From VBAS01 sp964444975 (GTDB lineage: Bacteria > Bacteroidota > Bacteroidia > Chitinophagales > Chitinophagaceae): a stretch of 64,000 nt of DNA. Where the stretch lies: NCBI GenBank assembly GCA_964444975.1, contig CAYUJD010000006.1, positions 25,945 through 89,944 on the forward strand, given 5' to 3'. The notes under the pieces are model-generated. The model was not told where the DNA came from and ran no database searches. It worked only from the letters and a program-made list of their open reading frames with translations. The number at the start of each line of letters is the position of its first letter. Position 1 is the stretch's first letter. A program made the position numbers and the translations under genes. This document shows, one piece after another, positions 49,035 through 58,149 of the stretch.

Positions 49035-50222
49035 ATGATAAAATTTTTTTTAAGAAAAAATATCAGCCGGCGGGTGCAGGATGGACATCCGTGGATTTTT
49101 GCCAATGAAGTGGAAAAAACAAAAATCGATCCGGGTAAAAAATCAATTGTACCCGGTTCGGTGGTCACAGTTTTTACACATGATAATAAATTTATCGGGA
49201 AGGGTTATTACAATGAACGTTCACAGATTATCATCCGCCTGCTGACAAGAGACAGGAATGAAATGATTGATGAAGAATTTTTTTATAAAAAAATAAAGCA
49301 ATGCTGGCAATACAGGCAAAAGACAGGATATGTTGAGAACTGCCGGCTTGTTTTTGGCGAAGCTGACGATCTGCCCCAGCTTATCATTGATAAGTTCAAC
49401 GATTACTTCGTCATGCAGACGCTTGCTCTCGGCATGGATGTGTGGAAGCCAGCCATTGTAAAAGCCCTGAACGGAATTTTTCAACCTAAAGGAATTTATG
49501 AGCGGAATGATGTACCGGTAAGGGAAGTGGAAGGCATGCAGCAGCAGAAAGGATTTTTATCAGCGCCGTTTGATACCAATATCATCATAAATGAAAACGG
49601 GTTGAAGTTTCATGTGGATATTGAAAATGGCCAGAAGACAGGTTACTTTCTCGATCAGCAGGACAACCGCCGGGCCATAAGGCATATGGCAAAAGGAGCG
49701 GAGGTACTGGGTGCATTTTGCTATACCGGCACGTTTGAAATTCATGCTGCCCATTATGGCGCCAAATCAGTTTTGGGGCTCGATATTTCTGAAGCAGCCG
49801 TGCAAAAGGCCAAAAAAAATGCAGAGCTGAATGGGCTTGAAAGTATCTGCCGCTTTGAAGTAGCCAATGCTTTTGATGTGTTGAAGCAATGGAGTAAAGA
49901 AGGAAAACAATTCGATATGGTGATGCTCGATCCGCCCGCATTCACCAAAAGCAGGGATATGGTTCAGCGTGCAATTGCCGGTTACAAAGAAATCAACCTG
50001 CGGGCAATGAAACTGCTGCGGCCGGGCGGATTCCTGGTTACTTCTTCCTGCACAGCACTGGTTACTCCCGAAATGTTTTTACAGACTATTGATATGGCAG
50101 CCAAAGATGCTAAAAGAAAACTCCGGCAGGTAACGTTTCAGTCGCAATCGGCCGATCATCCCATCGTTCGCGGTTTAGAAAATACACAATACCTGAAATT
50201 TCTGATTGCCGAAGTGAGATAA
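49035..50222 (+). CDS. RlmI-like class I rRNA (cytosine-C5) methyltransferase
   Basis: The 395-residue protein has an N-terminal PUA domain (DGHPWIFANEVEK, PGSVVTVFTHDNKFIGKGYYN with first 20 residues as the motif's start), then a SAM fold: GYFLDQQDNRRAIRHMAKG, LGAFCYTGTFEIHAAHYGAK, LGLDISEAAV and MLDPPAFTKS. These fit RlmI-type 23S rRNA m5C1962 methyltransferases; substrate specificity is inferred. The ATG at 49035 is chosen for its match to family N-termini; longer forms run into the divergent grpE promoter. Confidence 0.88.
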   Translation: MIKFFLRKNISRRVQDGHPWIFANEVEKTKIDPGKKSIVPGSVVTVFTHDNKFIGKGYYNERSQIIIRLLTRDRNEMIDEEFFYKKIKQCWQYRQKTGYVENCRLVFGEADDLPQLIIDKFNDYFVMQTLALGMDVWKPAIVKALNGIFQPKGIYERNDVPVREVEGMQQQKGFLSAPFDTNIIINENGLKFHVDIENGQKTGYFLDQQDNRRAIRHMAKGAEVLGAFCYTGTFEIHAAHYGAKSVLGLDISEAAVQKAKKNAELNGLESICRFEVANAFDVLKQWSKEGKQFDMVMLDPPAFTKSRDMVQRAIAGYKEINLRAMKLLRPGGFLVTSSCTALVTPEMFLQTIDMAAKDAKRKLRQVTFQSQSADHPIVRGLENTQYLKFLIAEVR

Positions 50223-50243
50223 AAAGCTCTTCAAAGGAAGAGC
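50221..50243 (-). terminator. Intrinsic terminator of the minimal T9SS-domain gene
   Basis: On the minus strand GCTCTTC pairs with GAAGAGC around a 4-nt loop and is followed by TTTTT (50225-50221). It lies 23 nt after the stop of the minus-strand gene and just downstream of the RlmI stop on the plus strand. Confidence 0.6.
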
Positions 50244-50266
50244 CTGTTGCATATGTTTAATGGGAA

Positions 50267-50608
50267 TTATTTCGACACCTGGAATTTGCCCGATTCAACC
50301 ACTTTGCCCAGCTGATCTTTTAGCTGGTAAATATAAACGCCGCGGGTGTAGGGTGATAAATCGAGAGTAAAACTTGCATTGATGTTTTTGGCTTCATATA
50401 CCTGCTTGCCAATAAAATTTATAATCTGCAGCGTGTAACCATTTTCATATTTTCTCTGAAATTCAATCTTGATAAATGATACTGCCGGGTTGGGGTAAAG
50501 TTTCAATATACGCTGTGCATCATCCGGCTGTGGTTCACGGTTTGACTGGCCGCTGGACTGGATGGCTGTAATCAGAATAATGGATAGTATAGGTAAAATT
50601 CGTCTCAA
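50267..50608 (-). CDS. Minimal T9SS type A sorting-domain protein
   Basis: The 113-residue protein is a signal peptide (MRRILPILSIILITAIQSSG) followed, after only a short Gln/Pro/Asp linker, by a complete type A CTD: LKLYPNPAVSFIKIEF, IINFIGKQVYEA, the RGVYIYQLKDQ strand and a VESGKFQVSK end. No cargo domain exists. Start is a TTG, and a TAAATTTG -7-like box lies 6 nt before it. It may be a secreted, anchored CTD alone, a remnant, or a small competitor for the secretion machinery. Confidence 0.82.
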   Translation of the reverse strand: MRRILPILSIILITAIQSSGQSNREPQPDDAQRILKLYPNPAVSFIKIEFQRKYENGYTLQIINFIGKQVYEAKNINASFTLDLSPYTRGVYIYQLKDQLGKVVESGKFQVSK

Positions 50609-50613
50609 CGAAA

Positions 50614-50621
50614 CAAATTTA
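50614..50621 (-). promoter_or_regulatory. -7 box of the minimal T9SS-domain gene
   Basis: On the minus strand TAAATTTG matches TAnnTTTG and ends 5 nt before the TTG start codon, which would give a leaderless or near-leaderless mRNA. No TTTG is found at the expected -33 distance. Confidence 0.4.
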
Positions 50622-50741
50622 CTTTTAATTGCTCAAAATAGAAGCTTTTTTTTTCCTGTGCAAAGTAAAAGCCGCAGTTTGCCAAAATTTCTCTAATTCA
50701 GCCGTTTAAGCTGCAAAATTCGTAAAATCCCTATCCCGGGT

Positions 50742-51212
50742 TCAGGCCAGCCCGTCCAGTACTTCATTAATTTTTTTAAAATCGGGCAGCATGCCGGCAT
50801 TTTCCAAAATCTCTTCATATCGAACGATTCCGTTTTTATCAATAACAAAAGCCGAACGTTTTGAAACACCTTTCATGTTATAGCTGAACATATCATAGAG
50901 GCTTCCATAAGCCGATGAAACTTCTTTGTTGAAATCGCTGAGAAGGGTAAAGTTCAGGTTCTGGTCTTTTTTATACCGGGCAAGCGTATGCAGCGAGTCC
51001 ACTGAAATACCCAGCACTGTTGTATGCATATGATTGTAAAAAGATATGTTGTCGCGTACGGCACAAAGCTCGGCAGTGCAGGTGCTGGTAAATGCCAGCG
51101 GGAAAAACAACAGCAGTACATTGTCACCACGCAGCTCCGAAAGCGTGACTTTATTTTTCTCACTGTCGTATAAAGTAAAATCAGGCGCCGGCTGACCGGT
51201 TTCAATTTTCAT
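50742..51212 (-). CDS. Peroxiredoxin (AhpE-like/redoxin)
   Basis: The 156-residue thioredoxin-fold protein has the peroxidatic motif PLAFTSTC (PxxFxxxC-type, Cys at residue 45) followed by TAELC with a second Cys at residue 50, and the typical RSAFVIDKNGIVRYEEIL strand. It reduces peroxides using an unidentified thiol donor. It is divergent from the aquaporin gene. Confidence 0.9.
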   Translation of the reverse strand: MKIETGQPAPDFTLYDSEKNKVTLSELRGDNVLLLFFPLAFTSTCTAELCAVRDNISFYNHMHTTVLGISVDSLHTLARYKKDQNLNFTLLSDFNKEVSSAYGSLYDMFSYNMKGVSKRSAFVIDKNGIVRYEEILENAGMLPDFKKINEVLDGLA

Positions 51213-51295
51213 TTTTTTCCCTTTTGTGTGAATAAATGAAAGCTCCGTTTTTACAGGTTTCTTTTAATTTCATCATAACAAGTATCTTTCCGGAA

Positions 51296-51307
51296 AGTTC
51301 TGAATTT
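51296..51307. promoter_or_regulatory. 12-bp palindrome CTTTCCGGAAAG in the peroxiredoxin/aquaporin spacer
   Basis: A perfect dyad overlaps a TATCTTTC (-7-like, one mismatch) box at 51294-51301 that could serve the aquaporin gene, whose ATG is at 51362. An operator role is possible but unsupported beyond position. Confidence 0.3.
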
Positions 51308-51361
51308 ATTTTTTACCACCGGGGAATTTAAAAAAAAATCTTCCGGACAAAACCAACAACT

Positions 51362-51970
51362 ATGAGCAAGACACTTACAGAATTCATCGGTACATTTTTC
51401 CTGGTGACAGGCGCTGCACTCGGTGGCGGGCTTGGCGCCGCCCTTGCCCTGATGGTAATGATTTATGCCGGCGGGCATATTTCAGGTGCTCATTACAATC
51501 CTGCTGTATCGCTGGCCGTATGGATACGAGGTAAAATGAGTGCAGGAGATATGATAGGCTACTGGATGAGCCAGGTAGCCGGCGCACTGGCCGCCGCTCT
51601 TGTTGTCGCCAATATTTTTGCCAATGAAGGTACCGGTGAATGTGTCATTGCAGAAGGAGAAACAGTAAAAGCCTTGATTGCAGAAATTCTCGGAACATTT
51701 GCCCTTGCCTATGTAGTATTGAATGTGGCTACTGCAAGAGGTACGGCAGGCAACAGTTATTACGGCATAGCTATTGCCGGCACGGTGCTGGCCATGGCGA
51801 CGGTGATCGGGAAATTCTCCGGCGGAGCTTATAATCCTGCAGTGGCCCTGGGGTTGACTATTCAAAAAGCATTTTGCTGGGGGCAAATCTGGATTTACCT
51901 GGCGGCTACATTCAGCGGGGCGGCTTTGGCAGCACTCGTATTTAAAATGAATAATCCGGACGATAAATAG
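51362..51970 (+). CDS. Aquaporin family (MIP) channel
   Basis: The 202-residue membrane protein has two NPA boxes (HYNPAVS near residue 46 and AYNPAVA near residue 159) in its two half-repeats and six membrane helices. It belongs to the MIP family; whether it carries water, glycerol or another small solute cannot be settled here. It is shorter than E. coli GlpF or AqpZ (about 230-280 aa). Divergent from a peroxiredoxin gene, which makes a role in peroxide flux conceivable but unproved. Confidence 0.9.
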   Translation: MSKTLTEFIGTFFLVTGAALGGGLGAALALMVMIYAGGHISGAHYNPAVSLAVWIRGKMSAGDMIGYWMSQVAGALAAALVVANIFANEGTGECVIAEGETVKALIAEILGTFALAYVVLNVATARGTAGNSYYGIAIAGTVLAMATVIGKFSGGAYNPAVALGLTIQKAFCWGQIWIYLAATFSGAALAALVFKMNNPDDK

Positions 51971-52007
51971 GAAGCATTTTCAATAATTACATTCCGGAAA
52001 AAGGTTT

Positions 52008-53024
52008 TTAAAACCTTGGATTAAGATAGGGGTTGGAACGGTTGCCAAGTTTTTTCACCCAGTTTACCGCAATCTCAAAACCGCCCCGGCCATGACTCGA
52101 AGGTTTCAGCTTTGAAATATTAGCATCGTAGCTGAAGGAAACCGAATAAGGATGATAATCGAGTTTAACCACCGGGATTAATGCATCATTCCACCTGACA
52201 AAGGTACCCAGGTGTACTGCATAATCCGGCTCATCGGGGTAGGCGCCAAATTTGAATCCATACATCGCTCCTAAAACAGTTTCTTTAAAAGAGCCCTGCC
52301 TCGCATGATCGGCCTGCACAGTAACGTAAGAATAATCATTTACGCCAAGTTTCAGTCCGCCTGAAAAAACCCATTTGGGATTCAGCTCGATGTTTTTGTT
52401 TTTGTAAAATGAATTGGTGGGCCGGTTAAAATGATGATAGGCAGCGCCGACATAATAATTGCTGTTGGGGTTATCGTTGATGTAAGAATTAAAACTCAGT
52501 CCCACGCTTCCATCCAGGTAAGAGTAAGTAGGATCGGCCAGGTTTTCTCCAATGCCCATTCCTTCATACTGGCTGTTGGTGGTTACTTTCGATAAGTCAA
52601 TACTGTGCTGCACCCAGCCGCCCATAAAGCCAAGCGACAGGTAGCGGTTCTTTTCAGTGCTGAGCGATTTATGGTAATTCAGCGCCGGTAAAATTTTTGT
52701 TTGGGTAAAAGAAACTGTACCGGCCCGGTCATAAAACAGTTGCATGCCCAGTGTTACAAAATCATCGCCCCGGCCTACCGGCATTTTATATTCGCCGTTC
52801 AGCGATGCGGTACGGTAGCCGGTGGTCACGCTGTTCCATTGGTCACGATAAACACCCTGTACACGGATGTCGCCGTCAAACAAACCGGCCAGCGAGGGGT
52901 TACGTAGCAGGGGTGTTTCGTAAAATTGTGAAAAATGAAGATCCTGTGCTCCGAGGGAAACCACAAAAAACATCCCGATGGATAAGGACCAGATTCTAAT
53001 CAATATGGTAATTCTTTTTTTCAT
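52008..53024 (-). CDS. PorP/SprF-family T9SS outer-membrane protein (copy 2)
   Basis: The 338-residue protein has a signal peptide ending GAQ, then QDLHFSQFYETPLLRNPSLAG, the same family signature as the copy at 37051, and a beta-barrel pattern. Its ATG is 1 nt after the stop of the giant PKD gene, so the two are surely cotranscribed and probably act as a secretion pair (SprB/SprF-like). The stop codon lies in a short AAGGTTTT/AAAACCTT palindrome (52001-52017). Confidence 0.9.
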   Translation of the reverse strand: MKKRITILIRIWSLSIGMFFVVSLGAQDLHFSQFYETPLLRNPSLAGLFDGDIRVQGVYRDQWNSVTTGYRTASLNGEYKMPVGRGDDFVTLGMQLFYDRAGTVSFTQTKILPALNYHKSLSTEKNRYLSLGFMGGWVQHSIDLSKVTTNSQYEGMGIGENLADPTYSYLDGSVGLSFNSYINDNPNSNYYVGAAYHHFNRPTNSFYKNKNIELNPKWVFSGGLKLGVNDYSYVTVQADHARQGSFKETVLGAMYGFKFGAYPDEPDYAVHLGTFVRWNDALIPVVKLDYHPYSVSFSYDANISKLKPSSHGRGGFEIAVNWVKKLGNRSNPYLNPRF

Positions 53025-53025
53025 T

Positions 53026-56000
53026 TTATCTTATTAAGGCAATATTTCCCTGGTAGGTGAGCAACTCACCATTCTGGCAATACACTTCCAGCTGATAGAT
53101 GTAAACATCAGCATTTGCTTTTTTACCTTTCCAGGTTCCATCCCATCCGCCGGCGGCATTGTTTACCGGGAAATCATATTTCTCAAATACAATTTCGCCC
53201 CATCGATTGAAAATACGCAGCACTTTGGTACGGTCAAGGCCAGTGCCCCTCGGGTAAAACACATCATTGCTTCCATCGCCATTAGGCGAAAAAGTATTCG
53301 GAATAAACACATTTGCATTTTTGCAAAGCGCTTTTACCAATATGCTTCCTGTATTCCGGCAATTATTGCTGTCGGTAAATGCTACAGTGTAAGTCATGTT
53401 GAAATCAGGTGTCACATCCGGCCGCGGGCAACTGGTACAGCTCAGAAAAGTAGATGGTGTCCATGTATAACTGGTCATATTACCTGAGTAAGTTGCGGGA
53501 ATGGTAATGGTGACACCTGCTACCGTTGTAATATCCGGAGGCATGCTTACTGTGGGCAACGGGTGTATGCGGACAGTTTTTGTGGCCGTGTCTTTACAGC
53601 CGCTGCTGTTGGTGACAATAGCAGTTGCAGTCATATTGCCTGAACTGCTGTAGAGTTGTGCCGGAGGATTTTGCAATGTGGATGTAGCGCCGTTTCCGAA
53701 ATCCCAGCTCCATGTAACAACTGAAGTATCGGGAACAATAAAGCTTCCGAAATACAGTAATGGGTCGGCCACGCAGGCAGCATTATCGCCATCAATTCTT
53801 ACCTGCGGGCTGGCTACAATTTTTAGGGCACTGTCAATACGGATAGTATCTGTACAACCAAGTTGTGTTCTTACTGCCAGTGATACATTGTAATATCCCG
53901 GGCCGCTGTAAATATGGGATGGATTCTGTAATGTGGAAGTGCCTCCGTCGCCGAAATCCCAGCTGTAATTGGTCACCGGGTCATTGAATGTGGTGGAATC
54001 AATAAAATTAATTACGCCGGCATCACACAGCAACTGTTTGTCAAGTCCGAAATTGGCTGTAGCGCCAACTACCCGGATGGTATCAATACCGTTCAGTGGA
54101 ATCAAACAGCCCGTGGGATCCTGCAGTATGACTTTGGGTGTATAGTTTCCAAACGTACTATAGGTGTGAGAAATATTGGGGGTATTGGTTACGACTGACT
54201 GACCATCGCCGAAATCCCAGATATAGGTTGGAATTGCGGTAGCCACTGCATTGAAGTTAACCGTAAGCGGATTGCAACCGTTGAAGGGATTATAGTTGAT
54301 ACGAGAACCGGCTGTATCATATAACCGGATGGTCCTGTAAGCAGTGTCTTTGCAACCGCCGGGGCTTGTAATTATCAGCTCCACATTGTAAGTGCCGGGT
54401 GTTGTAAAATAATGCGCCGGGTTCTGAAGGGTAGAAGTAATCCCGGGTTCAAAGGTCCACACCTGTGAGCTGTAGTAAGTTGAAGTATTGGTAAAATTCA
54501 CTTCAAATGGCGCACAAGAGCTTACTGAATCATCAACTGAAAAATTTGCAGAGGGCAGATTTACCGTGATGTAGTTTGTTCTTACCAGGGAGTCGGTGCA
54601 GCCGTAATAATCCGTTACAAAAAGTTTTACAGTGTAAACACCGGGCGCCGCATATGATTTCGTGGGATAGCTTACCGTAGCTGAAGTTCCATCACCAAAA
54701 TCCCAGAGGTATGAAATATTCACTCCGGTTGCGTTTACACCCCAGCTAAGCACCGAGCCCGGGCAGGTTTGAGTATCATAAGAAATAAAACTGACAGTAG
54801 GATCTGTGGAATGAACCAGGTCATTTATCGTTTTAGTATCGTAACATCCGGCCGCATCGGTTACCGTCAGGCTTACTGAAAACGTACCTACCGTATTATA
54901 AGTATGAGTAAAAGGCGGTGCCGAATACGTTTGTATGGTCCCATCACCATAGTTCCATTGCCAGCTTACAATCGGGTTGATGCCGTCGGTAGTGGTTGAA
55001 TCATTGAAAGTGGTGGTCAGCCCGTTGCAGCCACCGTTATTGGTGGCGCTGAAATTTGCCACCGGCCCGTTTGCCCGTATAAAATTTGTTTTAGTCACCG
55101 TATCATAGCAGCTGTTCAGGTCTCTTGTTATCAGCATCACGGTATAGTTACCTGAAGTGTTATAGATATGACTGATGCTGGTGGAACCTGTTGTGATTTG
55201 GGTGCCATCGCCAAAATTCCAGGTGTAATTGCTGATATTGGCTATGTTTATCCCGGTTGCCGTAAAATTCACCGTGTCTTTTCTGCAAAGCGTATTGATG
55301 TCGCTGGTAAAATCAGGATTTTCATCAATAGCCCTGATGGTTTGCGTAGATGAATGCGAACAGGAACCGTTGGTTACTGTAAGCTTTACCGAGTACACTC
55401 CCAGGGCCGGGAAATTATGTGGCGGCGGATTTTGTAATGTCGATGTGGTGCCATCGCCAAACTCCCAGAACCAGGATGCCGGCCCCGTGGAAGCATCGGT
55501 AAAAGTGAACTGCGTTCTATTGGTACAGTTGGGTGTGGAAACAAACTGCGAAACCGGCGGCAGCACCGTGATGTAAGCATTCTTTGTAACAGAATCAGGA
55601 CAACCATTATTTCTTGCTATCAGTTTTATATTAAATGTGCCGGGGGCTGAAAACAAATGTGAAGGATTCTGAAGCGCTGAAGTGGAGCCATCGCCAAAAT
55701 TCCAGAGCCATTCATCTGCCGGCGCCGACAGGTCAGTAAACTGAACGGGTGAAAAAGCGCATGCGATAAGCGGAGTGGCTGTAAAATCAACCGTAGGAAG
55801 TGTGCCCACTTTTACTCCACCTATTAAGGTTAGCGTATCAGAACATCCCAGGCTGGTTGTAATAATCAGTCGTACTGTGTAAGTTCCCAGTACAGTATAG
55901 GTATGCGACGGATTCTGCAAAGTAGATGTTGTGCCGTCACCAAAGTCCCAGTTCCAAGAAGTAACAGCATCCAGCGATGTGACAGTGGGAACAGGGTTTA

Positions 56001-57381
56001 TAGTATAGGGTATGCAACCCTGTGCCGGCAACCCCGTGATGGCGATGGATGCTCTCGATATCCTGATGAAATTTTGTTTACTAATCGTATCGGTGCACCC
56101 AGCATTGTTGGTCGCAATCAGGGTGACTGTAAAATTTCCATAAGCCGTGTACGTATGCACTGGGTTTTGCGAAGTAGATGTAGCACCATCGCCAAAATCC
56201 CAAAACCAGCTTACTGCACCTGAGGAAGTATTCTGGAAATTCACCGTCAAAGGCGGCTGGCAATTGATGGTATCGGCCGAAGTGAAATCAGCCGTCGGCC
56301 TGCCGGCAATCACAATGGTTCTGACGGCTGTGTCGGTACAAGTGCTGTACGTGTTCGTTAAGGTAACTGTATAAGTGCCTGTGGCGCTGTAAGTTTTCAC
56401 AGGGTTGACTGCAGTGGATGTGGTGCCATCGCCAAAATCCCATAGCTGCGATTGTGCTGCCGGCGCTGAGTTATTGGTAAAACTTACCGATTCATTTATA
56501 CAGGCAGTGTCTGTTACATTAAACGACGTTACATTAGTGCTGATTACAACAGCGTTGTTTCTTACTACCGTGTCAGAACAACCAAGACTGCTGGTTACTG
56601 TGAGTATAACTGTAAAAGAACCCGTGCTGTTGTATGTATGCGATGGGTTCTGAAGTGTAGAATTTCCTCCGTCACCAAAATTCCACAGGTAGGTTAAGGA
56701 ACCCGGGCCGGTGGATGTGTTTGTAAAATTGATGTTGGCCGGGGGGCTGCAAAACGGGGGCGATGTATTGGTAAAATCAGGAACGACCCCCGGCGAAACC
56801 TGCACAAACATCGACTTGCTTAATATCTTGAAACATCCTTTATCATTGGTTACCCGCAGTGTTACTGTAAAGTTTCCGCTGCTGGTATAAGTATGCGAAG
56901 GATTTTGTAAAGTAGAAATAGCGCCATCGCCAAAATTCCATTCCCATGCCGTGTTGGTATTGCCCGCACCTGCGGTTGACTGGTCGGTAAACTGAACATT
57001 GTGCGGAAAACAACCTACCGTGTCATCAGCGGTGAAATTCACTGTGGGGTTTGAATAAACAGTAATATAGTTTGTGCGGGTTAACGTATTCGACCCGCTG
57101 GCATTGGTAGCAGTAAGCTTTACAGTGTAAACACCGGGACTAAAATAGGTAGCCGTTGGGTTTTGAAGAGTGGAGGTAGTTCCGTTGCCAAAATCCCAAA
57201 GCCACGAAGTTGGATTATTGGAAGAAAGATCCTGGAAATTTACCACAAGCGGCGAACAGCCGGCAGTGGGGCTGCCTGTAAAATTGGCTACAGGCGCCTG
57301 CGCAAAAGCGGCTAAGGAAACTGCAAGGCACAGGATGGCGGTTGCAGCTAAACGGTTTTTCAGGATATTAAGGGTTTTCAC
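53026..57381 (-). CDS. Giant T9SS type B-sorted PKD-repeat surface protein
   Basis: The 1451-residue protein has a Sec signal (MKTLNILKNRLAATAILCLA, ending AFA-Q) followed by 15 PKD-type repeats, each with a W.FG.G core (such as WLWDFGNGTTSTLQNPTATY and WNWDFGDGTTSTLQNPSHTY), and a C-terminal type B sorting domain with IPNTFSPNGDGSND, IFNRWGEIVFEKYD, WDGTWKGK and VYIYQLEV. It is exported by T9SS and displayed at the surface. The GTG at 57381 is preferred to a TTG at 57435 because it gives a proper signal peptide. Many linkers are nearly identical (STLQNPSHTY), so the array is prone to expansion and contraction. Followed at once by PorP/SprF. Confidence 0.92.
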   Translation of the reverse strand: MKTLNILKNRLAATAILCLAVSLAAFAQAPVANFTGSPTAGCSPLVVNFQDLSSNNPTSWLWDFGNGTTSTLQNPTATYFSPGVYTVKLTATNASGSNTLTRTNYITVYSNPTVNFTADDTVGCFPHNVQFTDQSTAGAGNTNTAWEWNFGDGAISTLQNPSHTYTSSGNFTVTLRVTNDKGCFKILSKSMFVQVSPGVVPDFTNTSPPFCSPPANINFTNTSTGPGSLTYLWNFGDGGNSTLQNPSHTYNSTGSFTVILTVTSSLGCSDTVVRNNAVVISTNVTSFNVTDTACINESVSFTNNSAPAAQSQLWDFGDGTTSTAVNPVKTYSATGTYTVTLTNTYSTCTDTAVRTIVIAGRPTADFTSADTINCQPPLTVNFQNTSSGAVSWFWDFGDGATSTSQNPVHTYTAYGNFTVTLIATNNAGCTDTISKQNFIRISRASIAITGLPAQGCIPYTINPVPTVTSLDAVTSWNWDFGDGTTSTLQNPSHTYTVLGTYTVRLIITTSLGCSDTLTLIGGVKVGTLPTVDFTATPLIACAFSPVQFTDLSAPADEWLWNFGDGSTSALQNPSHLFSAPGTFNIKLIARNNGCPDSVTKNAYITVLPPVSQFVSTPNCTNRTQFTFTDASTGPASWFWEFGDGTTSTLQNPPPHNFPALGVYSVKLTVTNGSCSHSSTQTIRAIDENPDFTSDINTLCRKDTVNFTATGINIANISNYTWNFGDGTQITTGSTSISHIYNTSGNYTVMLITRDLNSCYDTVTKTNFIRANGPVANFSATNNGGCNGLTTTFNDSTTTDGINPIVSWQWNYGDGTIQTYSAPPFTHTYNTVGTFSVSLTVTDAAGCYDTKTINDLVHSTDPTVSFISYDTQTCPGSVLSWGVNATGVNISYLWDFGDGTSATVSYPTKSYAAPGVYTVKLFVTDYYGCTDSLVRTNYITVNLPSANFSVDDSVSSCAPFEVNFTNTSTYYSSQVWTFEPGITSTLQNPAHYFTTPGTYNVELIITSPGGCKDTAYRTIRLYDTAGSRINYNPFNGCNPLTVNFNAVATAIPTYIWDFGDGQSVVTNTPNISHTYSTFGNYTPKVILQDPTGCLIPLNGIDTIRVVGATANFGLDKQLLCDAGVINFIDSTTFNDPVTNYSWDFGDGGTSTLQNPSHIYSGPGYYNVSLAVRTQLGCTDTIRIDSALKIVASPQVRIDGDNAACVADPLLYFGSFIVPDTSVVTWSWDFGNGATSTLQNPPAQLYSSSGNMTATAIVTNSSGCKDTATKTVRIHPLPTVSMPPDITTVAGVTITIPATYSGNMTSYTWTPSTFLSCTSCPRPDVTPDFNMTYTVAFTDSNNCRNTGSILVKALCKNANVFIPNTFSPNGDGSNDVFYPRGTGLDRTKVLRIFNRWGEIVFEKYDFPVNNAAGGWDGTWKGKKANADVYIYQLEVYCQNGELLTYQGNIALIR

Positions 57382-57611
57382 TCTCAATAGCAGTGTGTTA
57401 GAAAACAGGACACTATAACGGTATTTTGGTCTCAAAAAGTATCGGTTTAATCAGAAAAATGATTAATAATTTGTTGCTAAGCGGCTCCAGGATATTAGGA
57501 AATGAGGTCAGGACTTTTTAATAAAACCTCTTGGTGTCAGGCAGTAGTCAATAGACCCACATTAAAACTCATCGTTTAAAAAACTGTGGTGCTGCAGTGT
57601 CAGGGCAGGAT

Positions 57612-58022
57612 TTATTGTTTATCTAATCTTAGTGTTTTTACTTCGGTTCCGTTGGTTTGCGATGCTTCCACATAGGTCCAGCTGTTCCGGGTAATATTCC
57701 AGGTGCCATTGATAAGTGAAATAGGATTTGGCGCCCCGGGAAAGTTGGCCCAGGTGGTCATATTGGTTGCGTTGCCATCCCAGTTGCCGGTACGTTCCGT
57801 TACACCGTTTTTAATGGCATCCACTGTTCGGTTGCTGTAATACTGGAATTTATAACCGGAAAAGCTGGAGGTAATATCAGTTCCGTTTTGAGTAAAGCTT
57901 GTAATCACCCATTGGCCATCGGTCATGGCTTTGATGACGAGATCTTCCGCTATATTTTCAACAGCTTTTTTACAACCGCTGAAAAGAATAAGTAAAGTGA
58001 ATAAGGTAAAAAGTTTTTTCAT
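57612..58022 (-). CDS. Hypothetical lipoprotein (lipocalin-like)
   Basis: The 136-residue protein has a lipoprotein signal (MKKLFTLFTLLILFSGC, lipobox FSGC, Cys at residue 17) and a small beta-rich domain with a WVITSFTQNGTDITSSFSGY opening and a TWNITRNSWTYVEA strand, resembling lipocalin-like lipoproteins of Bacteroidota. No specific function is known. A promoter candidate lies at 58044-58074. Confidence 0.75.
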   Translation of the reverse strand: MKKLFTLFTLLILFSGCKKAVENIAEDLVIKAMTDGQWVITSFTQNGTDITSSFSGYKFQYYSNRTVDAIKNGVTERTGNWDGNATNMTTWANFPGAPNPISLINGTWNITRNSWTYVEASQTNGTEVKTLRLDKQ

Positions 58023-58043
58023 AAGTGGGTTTAAAACGGAAAG

Positions 58044-58074
58044 GCAAGATAGTTATTGCCAGCGAATTGTGCAA
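58044..58074 (-). promoter_or_regulatory. Promoter of the lipoprotein gene
   Basis: On the minus strand TTG (58074-58072), a 20-nt spacer and TATCTTGC (58051-58044) resemble the Bacteroidota boxes, with one T missing in the -7. The ATG is 22 nt downstream. Confidence 0.45.
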
Positions 58075-58149
58075 GAGTAAAAGAACCCGATTTAGCAGTA
58101 CTATAAAAAAAACGCCTGGATTGCCGGGGGGGGTTATTCAGTGTTTTGT

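Noticed and set aside
53026..57381. CRISPR array, suggested by regularly repeated DNA
   Set aside because: The repeats are in one open frame encoding PKD domains with a signal peptide and a sorting domain; spacers are homologous, not unique.
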